From the NCBI RefSeq assembly GCF_004348345.1, contig NZ_SMJZ01000060.1, forward strand, positions 1 to 43,329: a DNA stretch of 43,329 bases, written 5' to 3'. Shown here piece after piece: positions 16,327 through 25,558 of the stretch. A program made the position numbers and the translations under genes. A model generated the notes under the pieces. It was given only the letters and a program-made list of their open reading frames with translations, did no database searches and was not told the origin of the DNA. Every line of letters begins with the position of its first letter. The first letter of the stretch is position 1. Origin of the DNA: Nonomuraea longispora (GTDB lineage: Bacteria; Actinomycetota; Actinomycetes; Streptosporangiales; Streptosporangiaceae).

Positions 16327-17117
16327 GAGAGCACCACCGCCAGGGCCAGGGCGATCAGGAGGGAGTCGACACGGTCGAGCAGGCCGCCGAAGCCGGGTAG
16401 CCAGGTGCCCGCGTCCTTGACGCCCGCGCCGCGCTTGACCATCGACTCCACCAGGTCGCCGAGGGGAGCGCCGACGGCCACGGCCACGGCCAGGGCGGGG
16501 GTGAGGGCTCCGAGCAGGGCCAGTACGGCGAGCCCGCCCGCCGCGCCGCCCAGGACGCCGCTCCAGGTCTTGACCGGTGACAGCGGTGACAACCGCGGGC
16601 CGCCGACGAGGTTGCCGCCGCACCATGCCGCCACGTCGGCGATGGCGACGGCCAGGCAGAGCGCGAACGCCTGGGCGGGGCCGAGCAGGACGAGCCCGGC
16701 CAGGGGCGCGAGCCAGAGCAGCCCGAACATCCCGAAGGCGGCCCTGCGGGCGCCGTCCTCCGCGTCGCCGGACAGGACCGGCGCCAGCACCATGGCCAGT
16801 AAGCACCCGGCGACCGACCCGTACATGTCCCCCATCAGCGCGGCGACGGGGAGGAGAGCGGCGTGGGCGATCAGGATGACACGTTCGGGGGTGCGCAGCC
16901 GGACCAGGCGGGTGTATTCGACGGCGCAGACGACGCCGAGCAGGACCGCGAGGACGGTGGCGCCCCGGGGGCCGAGCAGGAGGCAGCCGGTCACGAGCGG
17001 CGCGGCGACGGCCCAGGTGGTCCAGCGGCGCGCCAGCTCGCGCTGCCTGGACCGCCAGACCGCCAGCCCGCTCACTCCGAGGGCTCCGGCCAGGTAGGGG
17101 GCGGTGTCGAGGATCAT
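16323..17117 (-). CDS. Phosphatidate cytidylyltransferase (CDP-diglyceride synthase)-like membrane protein
   Basis: Family reaction: phosphatidate + CTP to CDP-diacylglycerol. 264 residues with about seven to eight hydrophobic segments. The C-terminal signature is [20 protein letters not shown] followed by GLLDRVD. It keeps the KR, KD and DRxD residues, but the usual His of PGHGG is Phe. The upstream [10 protein letters not shown] block (usually KT(W)xG) is present. ATG 17117 overlaps the phosphatidyltransferase stop (ATGA). It is probably a secondary paralogue, since the housekeeping cdsA normally lies in the frr/dxr region. It works with the flanking genes in a dedicated lipid pathway. Confidence 0.88.
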   Translation of the reverse strand: MILDTAPYLAGALGVSGLAVWRSRQRELARRWTTWAVAAPLVTGCLLLGPRGATVLAVLLGVVCAVEYTRLVRLRTPERVILIAHAALLPVAALMGDMYGSVAGCLLAMVLAPVLSGDAEDGARRAAFGMFGLLWLAPLAGLVLLGPAQAFALCLAVAIADVAAWCGGNLVGGPRLSPLSPVKTWSGVLGGAAGGLAVLALLGALTPALAVAVAVGAPLGDLVESMVKRGAGVKDAGTWLPGFGGLLDRVDSLLIALALAVVLS

Positions 17118-17698
17118 GACGTGGCCTCCCGCAGCTCGCGGTGGACGCGCGTGATCCGTACGACCGCGGTGAGCAGGGAGCCGGCGGCGAGCACGATCAG
17201 CCAGCCCGTCCAGCCCGTGAGGGCGAGCAGCACCAGCAGCGCGCAGCGCTCGGTCTTGCCGGCGGGGCCGCCCTGCGGACGCCGCGCCCCCGCGGCGGCG
17301 CCCGCGAGTGCGGCCCACGAGGGGAGGGTGGCGGCCAGCGCGGCGGCGGCCACGAGCGCGGGGTCGGCCAGTGCCAGGCATCCGGCGAGCGCCGCGTACT
17401 CGGCGAGCCGGTCGCCCAGTTCGTTGACCACGGCGCCGAACCTGGTGCTCCGGCCGCCGTCGCGTGCGACGCCGCCGTCGAGGTTCGCGCAGGCCAGGCG
17501 TCCGGCGAGGGCCGCCGCGACGGCCACCGCCGCCCACGGTCCCGTCTCGCCCAGCCCGAGTACGGCTCCCGCCGCCGCCCCGAACACGATGCCCGCCACG
17601 GTGATGGCCGAGGGGTGGACGCCGTGGGTGACCAGGAGGGCCCGCACCCCGCTGAGCCGGGCGGCGTACCAGGGTTTGAGCGCGTACAGACCGTTCAT
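17114..17698 (-). CDS. CDP-alcohol phosphatidyltransferase family protein
   Basis: Family members join CDP-activated lipid to an alcohol such as inositol phosphate or glycerol phosphate. 194 residues with about six membrane segments. The motif region reads [20 protein letters not shown] followed by VNELGD. Against D1xxD2GxxAR...GxxxD3xxxD4, D2, the G, AR and D4 are kept, but D1 is Ala and D3 is Asn. D1 and D3 help bind metal and activate the alcohol, so activity may be altered. ATG 17698 is used; TTG 17707 would add MAD. Neither has a strong ribosome site. It is the first gene of the operon, divergent from the MFS gene. Confidence 0.85.
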   Translation of the reverse strand: MNGLYALKPWYAARLSGVRALLVTHGVHPSAITVAGIVFGAAAGAVLGLGETGPWAAVAVAAALAGRLACANLDGGVARDGGRSTRFGAVVNELGDRLAEYAALAGCLALADPALVAAAALAATLPSWAALAGAAAGARRPQGGPAGKTERCALLVLLALTGWTGWLIVLAAGSLLTAVVRITRVHRELREATS

Positions 17699-17855
17699 GT
17701 CGGCCAATGTCTCGCGCCACGGGGAGCCGATACATGGGGGTTTCTGCGCAATTGCCCATAGGTACTGCTACTCACCGGTAGCGCTCGTCGAGCAAGGGCC
17801 ATCCGGTATCACCGAGTGGTCAGGCCGGGAGTCGATCACGTGGTCAACCATGCTG

Positions 17856-17869
17856 CGGACAATTGTCCG
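17856..17869. promoter_or_regulatory. Palindromic operator candidate, copy 1
   Basis: CGGACAATTGTCCG is a perfect 14-bp palindrome, of the size bound by TetR- or MarR-type repressors. A second close copy lies 97 bp downstream. Confidence 0.5.
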
Positions 17870-17952
17870 GGCAGTCCTCCCGCTGGAGATCAGACCCTTG
17901 ACAGGCGACCCTGGGCACATCATTCTGAGGCCAGCCCATGATGACCACTGTA

Positions 17953-17966
17953 CGGACGGTTGTCCG
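17953..17966. promoter_or_regulatory. Palindromic operator candidate, copy 2
   Basis: CGGACGGTTGTCCG matches copy 1 at 12 of 14 positions and lies 64 bp before the MFS start, a normal operator position. Confidence 0.5.
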
Positions 17967-18029
17967 CCAAGCGCGCGGCTGCGCGTCCGACTGTGTGGTC
18001 GCGTGCCCTCCAGCGCATAGGAACGCCAG

Positions 18030-19274
18030 ATGAGCAGCACCACAGAGCGCCCCCAGGGCGGCGCCTCCCCGCAGGTGACGAAGGCCTCCGTCGCGATCGG
18101 CTTCGCGGTCCTGTGCGCGTCGTACATGCTCAACGCGATGGACCGGCAGATCTTCTACCCCCTCCTGCCCGAGATCAGGAACGAGCTCGGTTTCTCTCTG
18201 GAGCAGGGCGGACTACTGGCCACCGGCTTCACGCTGGGGCTCGCGCTCGCCGGACCCCCGGCCGGCTACCTGGCCGACCGGCTCTCCCGCAGGACGATCA
18301 TCGTCATCAGCGTGCTGGTCTACTCACTCGGCACGCTGGCCATCCCGCTGGCCGTCGGGTTCGTCGACATGAGCATCTACCGCCTCGTCTCCGGCGTCGG
18401 CGAGGGTGTGCAGGCCACCGCCCTGTACGCGGTGATCGGGGCGTTCTTCTTCCACCGGCGGGCGCTGGCCGCGGGCGTCGTGGGCGTGGCGTTCGGGCTG
18501 GGAGTCTTCCTCGGCCCGCTCATCGGCACGGGGCTCGCCGAGAGCTCGGGCACCTGGCGCACACCGTTCTTCCTGTTCGCCGCCGCCGGCCTCGTCATGA
18601 GCCTGCTCATCGCGCTCACGGTGTCGCGCAAGATGACCGAGGCGGTCACCGGCACGGCCACCGAGGCCGACGCCACGTCGTACGAGCACGTGCCGGCCTC
18701 CCCCTACAACCGCAACACGCTCGCCGTGGGCATCGCCTGTGCCGTGTCAGGCCTGGTGTTCTACGGCTATCTCGGGCTCTACCCCACCTTCCTCCGCGAG
18801 GGACTCGGCTTCACCGCCGACCAGGCGGCCTTCGCGGTGTCCATGGGCGGTCTCGGCGCCATGATGGCCCTGCCGGCCGGCTGGCTGGGCGACCGGTTCA
18901 ACCAGGCCCGCCTCCTGATGTTCGCCATGGTCGCCACCTCGGTCACCGCCTACCTCATGTACCAGGTCGCGACCGGGACCACGGCGCAGTACGTGCTCTC
19001 CTTCCTCATGGGCACGTTCGCCAGCGGCTTCCTGTTCACCAACTGCTCCACCGCGATGCAGCGGGCCGTCCGCCCGCACCACGTCGGCCGGGGCGCGGGC
19101 CTGTTCATCCTCACCTACTACGTCGCCGCCGCCTTCTCGGGGCTGCTGTTCGCCCGGCTGGTGGGCGCGCTCGGCTGGGACGGCGCCGGTCTCTGGCAGC
19201 TCACCCTCCTGCCCGTGCTCGGCGTGGCGGGCCTCCTGCTGGTCGATCCGGCCAGGATGGTCCTGCGGCGGTAG
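18030..19274 (+). CDS. Major facilitator superfamily transporter
   Basis: A 414-residue, 12-helix secondary transporter. The first loop carries the MFS signature (GYLADRLSRRTI), and a related loop LGDRFNQARLL lies in the second half. The opening LNAMDRQIFYPLLPEIRNEL is typical of the Spinster-like or sugar-phosphate/organic-anion branch. ATG 18030 has AGGAA about 7 bases upstream. It is divergent from the lipid operon and has two palindromes in its upstream region, suggesting repressor control. Substrate unknown: lipids, organic acids and drugs are all possible. Confidence 0.9.
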   Translation: MSSTTERPQGGASPQVTKASVAIGFAVLCASYMLNAMDRQIFYPLLPEIRNELGFSLEQGGLLATGFTLGLALAGPPAGYLADRLSRRTIIVISVLVYSLGTLAIPLAVGFVDMSIYRLVSGVGEGVQATALYAVIGAFFFHRRALAAGVVGVAFGLGVFLGPLIGTGLAESSGTWRTPFFLFAAAGLVMSLLIALTVSRKMTEAVTGTATEADATSYEHVPASPYNRNTLAVGIACAVSGLVFYGYLGLYPTFLREGLGFTADQAAFAVSMGGLGAMMALPAGWLGDRFNQARLLMFAMVATSVTAYLMYQVATGTTAQYVLSFLMGTFASGFLFTNCSTAMQRAVRPHHVGRGAGLFILTYYVAAAFSGLLFARLVGALGWDGAGLWQLTLLPVLGVAGLLLVDPARMVLRR

Positions 19275-19290
19275 GCCGATCCGGCTCGTG

Positions 19291-19320
19291 AACGGCGGTG
19301 TCCCGACGGGCGCCGCCGTT
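19291..19320 (+). terminator. Terminator of the MFS gene
   Basis: AACGGCGG (19291-19298) and CCGCCGTT (19313-19320) form an 8-bp stem followed by TTCG, with an inner CCC/GGG pairing. It starts 17 bases after the MFS stop. Confidence 0.7.
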
Positions 19321-19615
19321 TTCGCGTGGTGAATCCGCCGCCAAACTCCGAAATGGCGTTCGTTGTTTCAAAGAATGGCCAAGGAAATGTTGCGGAGCGC
19401 GGGCGCACTTATGCCCCGACGTTCTCGATCTGGGCGGTCCGTGGAGCTACGATCAAGGCGCTCGCTGCGGGATTGTTCGCGTATTGCATAGCAAAGCCCC
19501 TGCTCAACGCCTATGCCGCGGCAGGTTGCCGGAAAGGTGACTAGTGGCTACATAGGTGGACCGGATTGGCTGATCGAAGGTCGGTCCGGTCGAACGAGCT
19601 ATTTCCGGAGAAGCA
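19321..19615 (+). other. Upstream region of the polysaccharide locus, no convincing gene
   Basis: A relatively AT-rich 295 bp before the first locus gene. A possible -10 is TACGAT (19448-19453) without a clear -35. An inverted repeat GACCGGA ... TCCGGTC lies within about 19559-19591. A 72-codon open frame (19326-19544) has no ribosome site and starts inside terminator-proximal sequence, so it is not called. Confidence 0.4.
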
Positions 19616-20980
19616 GTGGCTGTTAGCGTTGAGGGCGACCGGCGGGCCGCACGGCCGGCGGGCCGTCAAAGCTCACGACTATGGCGGGCGACCCAGCCAC
19701 TCGCTCTGGCCGGCATCGACCTGCTGTGCATGGCGTTCGCCGCCGCCCAGGTGGGCCGGGGCCTCCCGCCCGTCGCCCTCGCGGCCGTTCTGGTCGTCGT
19801 GCTCAACGGCCTCGGGCGGGTGTACGCGCCACGGGTCCTGCCCTCCGGCCTCGACCGTGGCGGCTGGATCGCCGGGTCCGGGTTCGTGGCCGCCTGCGTG
19901 GCCTTCCGGGAGTCGGCGTCGTTCGTCACGATCGCGTTGTGCGCGATGCTCTGCACGTTCCTCGCCGTGTGCGGCAGGAGCGTGCTCGCCTTCGCCGTAC
20001 GCCGAGCGCACCGGTACGGCCGGCCGGCGCCCACGCTGGTGATCGGCGCGGGCCCGCACGGTCACCTGCTGGCGCAGAACCTGCTCGCCCACCCGGAGTA
20101 CGGACTGCTCCCCTTGGGCTTCCTGGCCGAGACGGGTGGTGACCACCCCGGTCTGCCCCTGCTCGGCCTGCCCGTGCTCGGCCGGCCCGGCGAGATCGCG
20201 CACCTCATCCAGGCCTACGAGGTGCGCGCGGTCATCCTCGCGGGACAGTGCCAGCAGCCGGTCGCGCGAACGGCGAGGGCGCTGGGCTGCGACGTGTACC
20301 TCGCGCTCGACCTGAGCGAACTCATCGTCGACTTCGTCACGCTGCGCGAGCACGTACGCGGGTTCCCGCTGCTCCGCATGCGCCCCGCGGCGCAGCGCAG
20401 CGCGTTCTGGCCGCTGAAGCGGGCGCTCGACATCGCGGTCGCGCTGGCCGGTCTCATCGTGACCGCGCCGGTCCTGGCGGTCTGCGCGCTGGTCATCCGC
20501 GCGGAGGTCGGCCAGAGCCCGCTGTTCAGGCAGCGGCGCGTGGGCTGCCAGGGAGAGCCGATCGACGTGATCAAGCTCAGGACGATGAAGCCCGCCGACG
20601 CGCACGAGTCGGCGACCCTGTGGAGCATCGCCCACGACAGCCGCGTCGGCCCGGTGGGCAGGCTGCTGCGCAGGACCTCGGTCGACGAGCTCCCTCAGTT
20701 GTGGAACGTCCTCAAGGGCGACATGAGCATGGTCGGCCCCCGGCCGGAGCGCCCGCACTTCGTCGACGAGTTCTCCCGGACGATCCCCGGCTACGGCATG
20801 CGGCACAGGGCGCCGGCCGGGATCACCGGGTGGGCCCAGATCCACGGCCTGCGCGGCGACACCTCGATCGAGGACCGCGCCCGATTCGACAACCACTACA
20901 TCGACGGCTGGTCACTCGGCACGGACATCAAGATCATGGTGCGGACCGTGGGGTCCCTGCTGCGGCTGGGCGGGAGCTGA
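19616..20980 (+). CDS. Polyprenyl glycosylphosphotransferase (initiating sugar-phosphate transferase)
   Basis: Moves a sugar-1-phosphate from a nucleotide sugar to undecaprenyl phosphate, the first committed step of repeat-unit assembly. 454 residues: about four N-terminal membrane helices, a Rossmann-like central domain (PTLVIGAGPHGHLLAQNLL), a fifth helix beginning at KRALDIAVALAGLIV, and the WbaP/CpsE catalytic domain (PLFRQRRVGCQGEPIDVIKL, LRRTSVDELPQLWNVLKGDM, SMVGPRPERPHF, YGMRHRAPAGITGWAQ). GTG 19616 has CCGGAG 5 bases upstream. It is the first gene of the locus, followed after 3 bases by the polymerase gene. The sugar transferred cannot be told from sequence. Confidence 0.95.
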   Translation: MAVSVEGDRRAARPAGRQSSRLWRATQPLALAGIDLLCMAFAAAQVGRGLPPVALAAVLVVVLNGLGRVYAPRVLPSGLDRGGWIAGSGFVAACVAFRESASFVTIALCAMLCTFLAVCGRSVLAFAVRRAHRYGRPAPTLVIGAGPHGHLLAQNLLAHPEYGLLPLGFLAETGGDHPGLPLLGLPVLGRPGEIAHLIQAYEVRAVILAGQCQQPVARTARALGCDVYLALDLSELIVDFVTLREHVRGFPLLRMRPAAQRSAFWPLKRALDIAVALAGLIVTAPVLAVCALVIRAEVGQSPLFRQRRVGCQGEPIDVIKLRTMKPADAHESATLWSIAHDSRVGPVGRLLRRTSVDELPQLWNVLKGDMSMVGPRPERPHFVDEFSRTIPGYGMRHRAPAGITGWAQIHGLRGDTSIEDRARFDNHYIDGWSLGTDIKIMVRTVGSLLRLGGS

Positions 20981-20983
20981 CCC

Positions 20984-22261
20984 TTGGGCGCCCTGCACCG
21001 ACCGAGCCTCGTGGCGGCCGCGACCGTGCTCCTCACCTGTCTGCCCGCCGGGGCCGGCGGCGTGTTCGGGCAGGCGCGGGTGACGGCCGCCGACCTCGCC
21101 ACCGTCGCGCTGGCCGCCGTCGCGCTCGCGCTCCTGGTCGCGAGCGGGCGCGCGGCCGAACTGCCCGCCCGCGCGCTGGTCCTCGCCCCCGTCGCGGGCG
21201 CGGCCTGCATCGCCGTGCTGGCCTCGCCCGACATGGCGGCGAGCGTGCCCGGCGGCCTCAGGTACGTCCAGGTGTTCGTGATCGTCCCGCTGGCCGTCAT
21301 GGTGACGGTGCGCGACCGGGCCGACCGGCTGATCGTGGGCGGTGCGGTCGTCGGCGCGGCGGCCGTGCAGGGCGTGGTCGGCTGCGTCCAGACGCTCACC
21401 GGCACCGGGGCGTCGTACGCGGGCGAGCGGGTGCGGGCCGTCGGCACGTTCGGCGCGCTCGACGTCATGGGCATGGCCGGCGTGGTCAGCTTCGGCGTGG
21501 TCATCCTGCTGGGCGCGGGCCTCGCCGTACGCGGACGGTGGCGCGCGGCCGCGTTCGGGGGCGCGGCCCTGCTCTGCGTCCCCCTCGCCCTGTCGCTCAG
21601 CAGGGGAGCCTGGCTGGCCCTGCTCTGCGCGGTCCTGGTCATGGTGTTCCTGCACAGCCGGGTGCTCGCCGCCCGGATGGTCCTCGCCGGCGCCGCCGCC
21701 GGGATCGTGCTGCTGGCCGCCGGGCTCGGCACGGGATCGGACGTGCTGGGACGGCGGGCCGCCTCGATCGCCACCGCCGTGACCCAGCCCGACCAGTCGC
21801 TGAGCGACCGGTACACCCTCTGGCGCACCGCCGCGGGCATGTGGCTCGACCACCCGCTCACGGGCGTGGGCCCGCGCCGGTTCGCGGAGCTGCGCGACAC
21901 GTACGCGCCGATCGAGCTGTCGTCGGGCAGCGACACCGACGACCCGGTCCACGGCTTCCAGCGCCGGCCGCTGCTCTCGCCGCACAACATGTACCTGCTG
22001 ACCCTCAGCGAACAGGGACTGCTCGGCCTGGCCGCGCTCGGGCTCTGCCTGGGGTCGCTGGCGTGGTGGGCGGTCCGAGGGGGCGCGGTCATCGCGGCCG
22101 GGCTGCTGACGTGGCAGCTGGCCGACTTCGTCTACGGCGACATCGGCGGGCCTCCGACGCTGGTCATGTCGGTCGTGCTCGGGCTCGTCCTGTCGCGCGT
22201 CGCCCGGCCCGCGCCGTCACCGGTGACCGGCGTACCGGCCGGGCACGGCGGGACACGATGA
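20984..22261 (+). CDS. Wzy/O-antigen-ligase-like membrane protein
   Basis: A 425-residue polytopic protein with about ten helices and a Wzy_C-type external loop: LSLSRGAWLALLCAVLV, then WLDHPLTGVGPRRFAEL and SPHNMYLLTLSEQGLLGL. The family either polymerises undecaprenyl-linked repeat units or ligates glycan to an acceptor. With a flippase and a Wzz-like protein in the same operon, polymerase is the better guess. TTG 20984 is preferred because GGGAG lies 8 bases upstream. Its stop overlaps the flippase start (ATGA). Confidence 0.88.
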   Translation: MGALHRPSLVAAATVLLTCLPAGAGGVFGQARVTAADLATVALAAVALALLVASGRAAELPARALVLAPVAGAACIAVLASPDMAASVPGGLRYVQVFVIVPLAVMVTVRDRADRLIVGGAVVGAAAVQGVVGCVQTLTGTGASYAGERVRAVGTFGALDVMGMAGVVSFGVVILLGAGLAVRGRWRAAAFGGAALLCVPLALSLSRGAWLALLCAVLVMVFLHSRVLAARMVLAGAAAGIVLLAAGLGTGSDVLGRRAASIATAVTQPDQSLSDRYTLWRTAAGMWLDHPLTGVGPRRFAELRDTYAPIELSSGSDTDDPVHGFQRRPLLSPHNMYLLTLSEQGLLGLAALGLCLGSLAWWAVRGGAVIAAGLLTWQLADFVYGDIGGPPTLVMSVVLGLVLSRVARPAPSPVTGVPAGHGGTR

Positions 22262-23763
22262 CGACGGCCACCTCGCCCGCGGTCAGGGCCGTCAGCGTCA
22301 CCGCGCTGCTCGTCGGGCTCGGCTCGCTGCTCGGCTTCGTCCGTGACCTGCTGCTGGGCACGACGTTCGGGGCCGACGCCGGCACCGACGCGTTCCTCGT
22401 CGCCTGGACGATCCCGGAGACCGCGGCGCCCCTGCTCATCGAGGGCGCCATGGCCTTCGTGCTGGTGCCGCTGTTCAGCCGGGCGGTGGAGGCGGGCGAC
22501 GACGCGCGGGTCCTGGTGTCGTCGACGTTGCCGTACCTGTGCCTGGGGCTCGCGGCGCTGAGCGCGGTGGCCGCCGCGAGCGCGCCGTGGCTGGTCGGCG
22601 TGCTCGCTCCCGGCATTCCGCGGGCGGACCTCGCGGCCGACTGCATGCGTGTCGCCTCGGTCACGATCCTCACGTTCGGGCTGGCCGGATATCTCAGCGC
22701 GGCGCTGCGCTCGCATGAGACGTTCGCTCCGCCCGCCGCCATCTACGTCGCCTACAACGTGGGGATCATCGTCTGCCTGTGGTCCCTGCGCGACCAGGGC
22801 GCGTACGCCGCCGCGGTGGGCGTGGCCGTGGGCGGCGTCGCCATGGTGCTCGTCCAGGCTCCGGCGTTCGTGCGGCGCTTCGGCCGTCCCCGCCGCCCGA
22901 CGCGCGGGATGCCGCTGCCCCTGGCGGCGTTCCTGCCGATCGCGGTCTTCACGCTCGCGCGCCAGAGCCAGGTCTTCATCGAGAGGTACGTCGGCTCCTC
23001 GCTGCCCGAAGGGTCGATCTCGCACCTCAACTACGCGCAGAAGATCGCGCAGGTGCCGATGGTCCTGTCGCTGATCGTGGCGACGGTGACCTTCCCCGCC
23101 CTCGCCCGCGCCGTCGCCGCCGGCGACCGCGAGCGAGCCCGCGAACGGCTGGCCGGCGACGTGGTCGCCGCCTCGGCGATCGTGCTGCCCGCCACGGCGG
23201 CGCTGCTGGTCTGCGCTCCCGACGTCGTGGCCGTCCTGTTGCGGTACGGCGCGTTCACCGAGGCGGACACCGTCGCCACCGCGCAGATCGTGCGCGTGTA
23301 CGCGCTGGGTCTGCTCGGCCAGGCGATCGTGGGGATCGTGTGCCGCGCGTACTTCTGCGGGCCCCGCGCCTCGTGGTACCCGGCACTCGCGATGGCCGCC
23401 GGGCTGGCCGTGACGGCTCTGCTGGCCCGGCCGGCGTGGGGTGTCACGGGGCTGGCCGCGGCCAACGCCGCCGGGATCACGCTGACCGGCATGGTACTGG
23501 TGGCCGGGCTGCGTCGGCGGGTCATCGCCCTGCCGCTGCGCGACGCCGCCGCGCCCGTCGGCGTGCTGCTCCTCGCCGCCGCGGCCGCCGTCGCCGCGGG
23601 CCTGCTGACGCGGCCGCTGCTCGCGGGCCTGCCGCAGCCGGTGGCGCTCGCTCTGACCTGCGCCGCGATCGCCGCCGCCTGCTGCGCCGTCGCGGCGCTG
23701 GCGGGGGCCACGACCACGCTGACAGAAATCACCCGCTCGATCAGGACGCGAGGCCGCGCATGA
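22258..23763 (+). CDS. MurJ/MviN-like lipid-linked oligosaccharide flippase
   Basis: 501 residues with about 13-14 hydrophobic helices. MurJ-type signatures are GLGSLLGFVRDLLLGTTFGA, DAFLVAWTIPE near the N-terminus, and IERYVGSSLPEGSISHLNYA mid-protein. MOP-superfamily exporters of this branch flip lipid II or lipid-linked polysaccharide units across the membrane. Because it sits between the polymerase and deacetylase genes with 4-base overlaps on both sides, it most likely acts as the Wzx of this locus and not as the essential MurJ. The true murJ is expected elsewhere near the origin region. Confidence 0.9.
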   Translation: MTTATSPAVRAVSVTALLVGLGSLLGFVRDLLLGTTFGADAGTDAFLVAWTIPETAAPLLIEGAMAFVLVPLFSRAVEAGDDARVLVSSTLPYLCLGLAALSAVAAASAPWLVGVLAPGIPRADLAADCMRVASVTILTFGLAGYLSAALRSHETFAPPAAIYVAYNVGIIVCLWSLRDQGAYAAAVGVAVGGVAMVLVQAPAFVRRFGRPRRPTRGMPLPLAAFLPIAVFTLARQSQVFIERYVGSSLPEGSISHLNYAQKIAQVPMVLSLIVATVTFPALARAVAAGDRERARERLAGDVVAASAIVLPATAALLVCAPDVVAVLLRYGAFTEADTVATAQIVRVYALGLLGQAIVGIVCRAYFCGPRASWYPALAMAAGLAVTALLARPAWGVTGLAAANAAGITLTGMVLVAGLRRRVIALPLRDAAAPVGVLLLAAAAAVAAGLLTRPLLAGLPQPVALALTCAAIAAACCAVAALAGATTTLTEITRSIRTRGRA

Positions 23764-24461
23764 CCGCCATGCCGTACGTGCTCATGTACCACTCCGTCGA
23801 CAAATGTGACGACGATCCCTTCCAGATCACCGTCTCGCCCGACCGCTTCGCCCGGCAGTTGCTCTGGCTGGCCCGGCGCGGCCTGACCGGTGTCTCCATG
23901 AGCCGGCTGCTGCGCGCCCACACAGAGGGCGACGCGAAGGGACTGGTCGGGCTCACCTTCGACGACGGGTACGCCGACTTCTGCAGCGAGGTCGTCCCCG
24001 CGCTGCTCGAACGCGGGTTCAGCGCCACGGTCTTCGTGGTGTCCGGCCTGGTCGGCGAGCACAACGCCTGGGACGAGGGAGGGCCGCGCAAACGCCTCAT
24101 GGACGCCGACGGCCTGCGCTGGGCCGCGCGGCACGGCATGGAGGTCGGCTCGCACTCGGCCGGGCACCGCTCGCTGACCGGGCTGAGCGAGGCCGAGCTC
24201 CATGACGAGGTGGCGGGCGGCAAGGCGGCGCTGGAGGACCTGCTGGGCGAGCCGGTGAACGGCTTCTGCTACCCGTACGGGCACGCCGGCGCGCGGGAGG
24301 TGGACGCCGTTCGCAGGGCCGGCTACGGCTACGGCTGCGCGATCTGGAAGTCGGAGCTCAGCGGCCGGTACGCGCTGCCGCGCACCTATGTCGGCGAGCG
24401 GGACGGCGCCCTGCGGCTGCGGGCCAAGCACGCGCGTCACCGGGTCCGGTGGGCCTGGTGA
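23760..24461 (+). CDS. Polysaccharide deacetylase (NodB/CE4 family)
   Basis: Removes acetyl groups from N-acetyl sugars using a divalent metal. 233 residues. Motif 1 is TFDDGYADF, motif 2 is GSHSAGHRSL (the metal-binding His pair), and motif 3 is CYPYGH. The opening MPYVLMYHSVD is typical of short bacterial CE4 enzymes. No signal peptide, so it is predicted to act in the cytosol on lipid-linked intermediates, unless exported another way. ATG 23760 overlaps the flippase stop by 4 bases. Its own stop overlaps the next gene (GTGA). Confidence 0.9.
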   Translation: MTAMPYVLMYHSVDKCDDDPFQITVSPDRFARQLLWLARRGLTGVSMSRLLRAHTEGDAKGLVGLTFDDGYADFCSEVVPALLERGFSATVFVVSGLVGEHNAWDEGGPRKRLMDADGLRWAARHGMEVGSHSAGHRSLTGLSEAELHDEVAGGKAALEDLLGEPVNGFCYPYGHAGAREVDAVRRAGYGYGCAIWKSELSGRYALPRTYVGERDGALRLRAKHARHRVRWAW

Positions 24462-25558
24462 AGGTCCTGCACGTCATCACGGGTCTGGCGGCGGGCGGCG
24501 CGGAGCAGCAGTTGCGGTTCCTGCTGCCGCACCTGCGGGCCCGGTGCGACGTCGCGGTCCTCACCGGCAGCGGCGTGGTCGCGGACGCCATCGCGCGTAC
24601 CGGCGTGCCCGTCCACCAGGTGGGGATGCGCGGCAACCGGGACCTGCGGGCCGTCGGGCGGCTGGCCAGGCTCATGCGCAGGCACCGCTACGAAGTGGTG
24701 CACACCCACCTGTATCGCGCCTGCGTGTACGGCAGGCTGGCCGCGCGGCTGGCGAACGTCCCCGCGATCGTGGCGACCGAGCACTCGATCGGCCGCGAGC
24801 ACATCGAGGGGCGCAGGCTCACCCTCCCCGTCAGGGCGCTGTACCTGGCCAGTGAGCTGCTCGGACACCTGACCGTGGCAGTCTCGCCGACCGTGGCCGA
24901 CCGGCTGGCCGGCTGGGGCGTGCCGCGCTCGCGCATCGTGGTGATCCCCAACGGCGTCGACGGCCGGGCGTTCGGCTTCGACGCGGCGCTGCGCCGGCGC
25001 ACCCGGCTGCGGCTGGGCGTGCCCGCGCGCGCCTTCGTGATCGGCGGGGTGGGCCGGCTGGAGCCGGGCAAACGTTTCGACACGCTGATCGAGGCCTTGC
25101 CGGCGCTCGGATCCGCGGTCCTGCTCCTGGTCGGCTCCGGTTCGTACGAGCCGCGGCTGCGGCAGTTCGCCGGTTCGGTGGGCGCGGGTCACCGGCTGAT
25201 CTTCGCCGGCGAGTCGACCGACGTGCGGGCGATGTTGTCGGCGATGGACGTGCTGGCCGCTCCGTCGGCGGAGGAGACGTTCGGGCTGGCGGTCGTCGAG
25301 GCGCTCGCCGCGGGCCTGCCCGTCCTGTACGACGCCTGCCCGGCCGTCGACGACCTGCCGCCGGGTTCCGCGCCCGGGGCCAGGCGTGTCCCGCCGGACC
25401 GGCTCGCCGCCGAACTGGCCGCGCTCGCCGCCCGCCCGCCCGGACGGCTGCCGCCGCCCGAGGCCGTCCGCCTCTACGACATCCGCCGTCAGGCCGACCG
25501 GCTGGAGTCGCTCTACCTGCGCCTGCTGGGCGCCGTACCCACGGAGGATCAACGATGA
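24458..25558 (+). CDS. Glycosyltransferase family 4
   Basis: A GT-B fold retaining transferase of 366 residues. The N-terminal acceptor domain starts VKVLHVITGLAAGGAEQQL. The donor domain starts at IGGVGRLEPGKRFDTLIEAL and carries the EX7E motif in APSAEETFGLAVVEALAAG. GTG 24458 overlaps the deacetylase stop (GTGA), matching the overlap pattern of the operon; GTG 24449 would add three residues. Adds one sugar of the repeat unit. Donor and acceptor unknown. Confidence 0.92.
   Translation: MKVLHVITGLAAGGAEQQLRFLLPHLRARCDVAVLTGSGVVADAIARTGVPVHQVGMRGNRDLRAVGRLARLMRRHRYEVVHTHLYRACVYGRLAARLANVPAIVATEHSIGREHIEGRRLTLPVRALYLASELLGHLTVAVSPTVADRLAGWGVPRSRIVVIPNGVDGRAFGFDAALRRRTRLRLGVPARAFVIGGVGRLEPGKRFDTLIEALPALGSAVLLLVGSGSYEPRLRQFAGSVGAGHRLIFAGESTDVRAMLSAMDVLAAPSAEETFGLAVVEALAAGLPVLYDACPAVDDLPPGSAPGARRVPPDRLAAELAALAARPPGRLPPPEAVRLYDIRRQADRLESLYLRLLGAVPTEDQR

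Larger units (their letters stand above)
17699..18029. other. Divergent regulatory region, no gene
   Basis: The 331-bp gap between the phosphatidyltransferase operon (minus) and the MFS gene (plus) is less GC-rich than the genes around it. Besides the two matching CGGAC..GTCCG palindromes it holds GATCACGTGGTC (17834-17845), a near palindrome centred on CACGTG, and a small stem GCTAC/GTAGC near 17767-17782. Promoters for both directions must lie here. None was clear enough to call. Confidence 0.5.

Noticed and set aside
19326..19544. 72-codon frame upstream of the polysaccharide locus
   Set aside because: It begins just after a terminator, has no ribosome site and has atypical codon use. More likely regulatory sequence.
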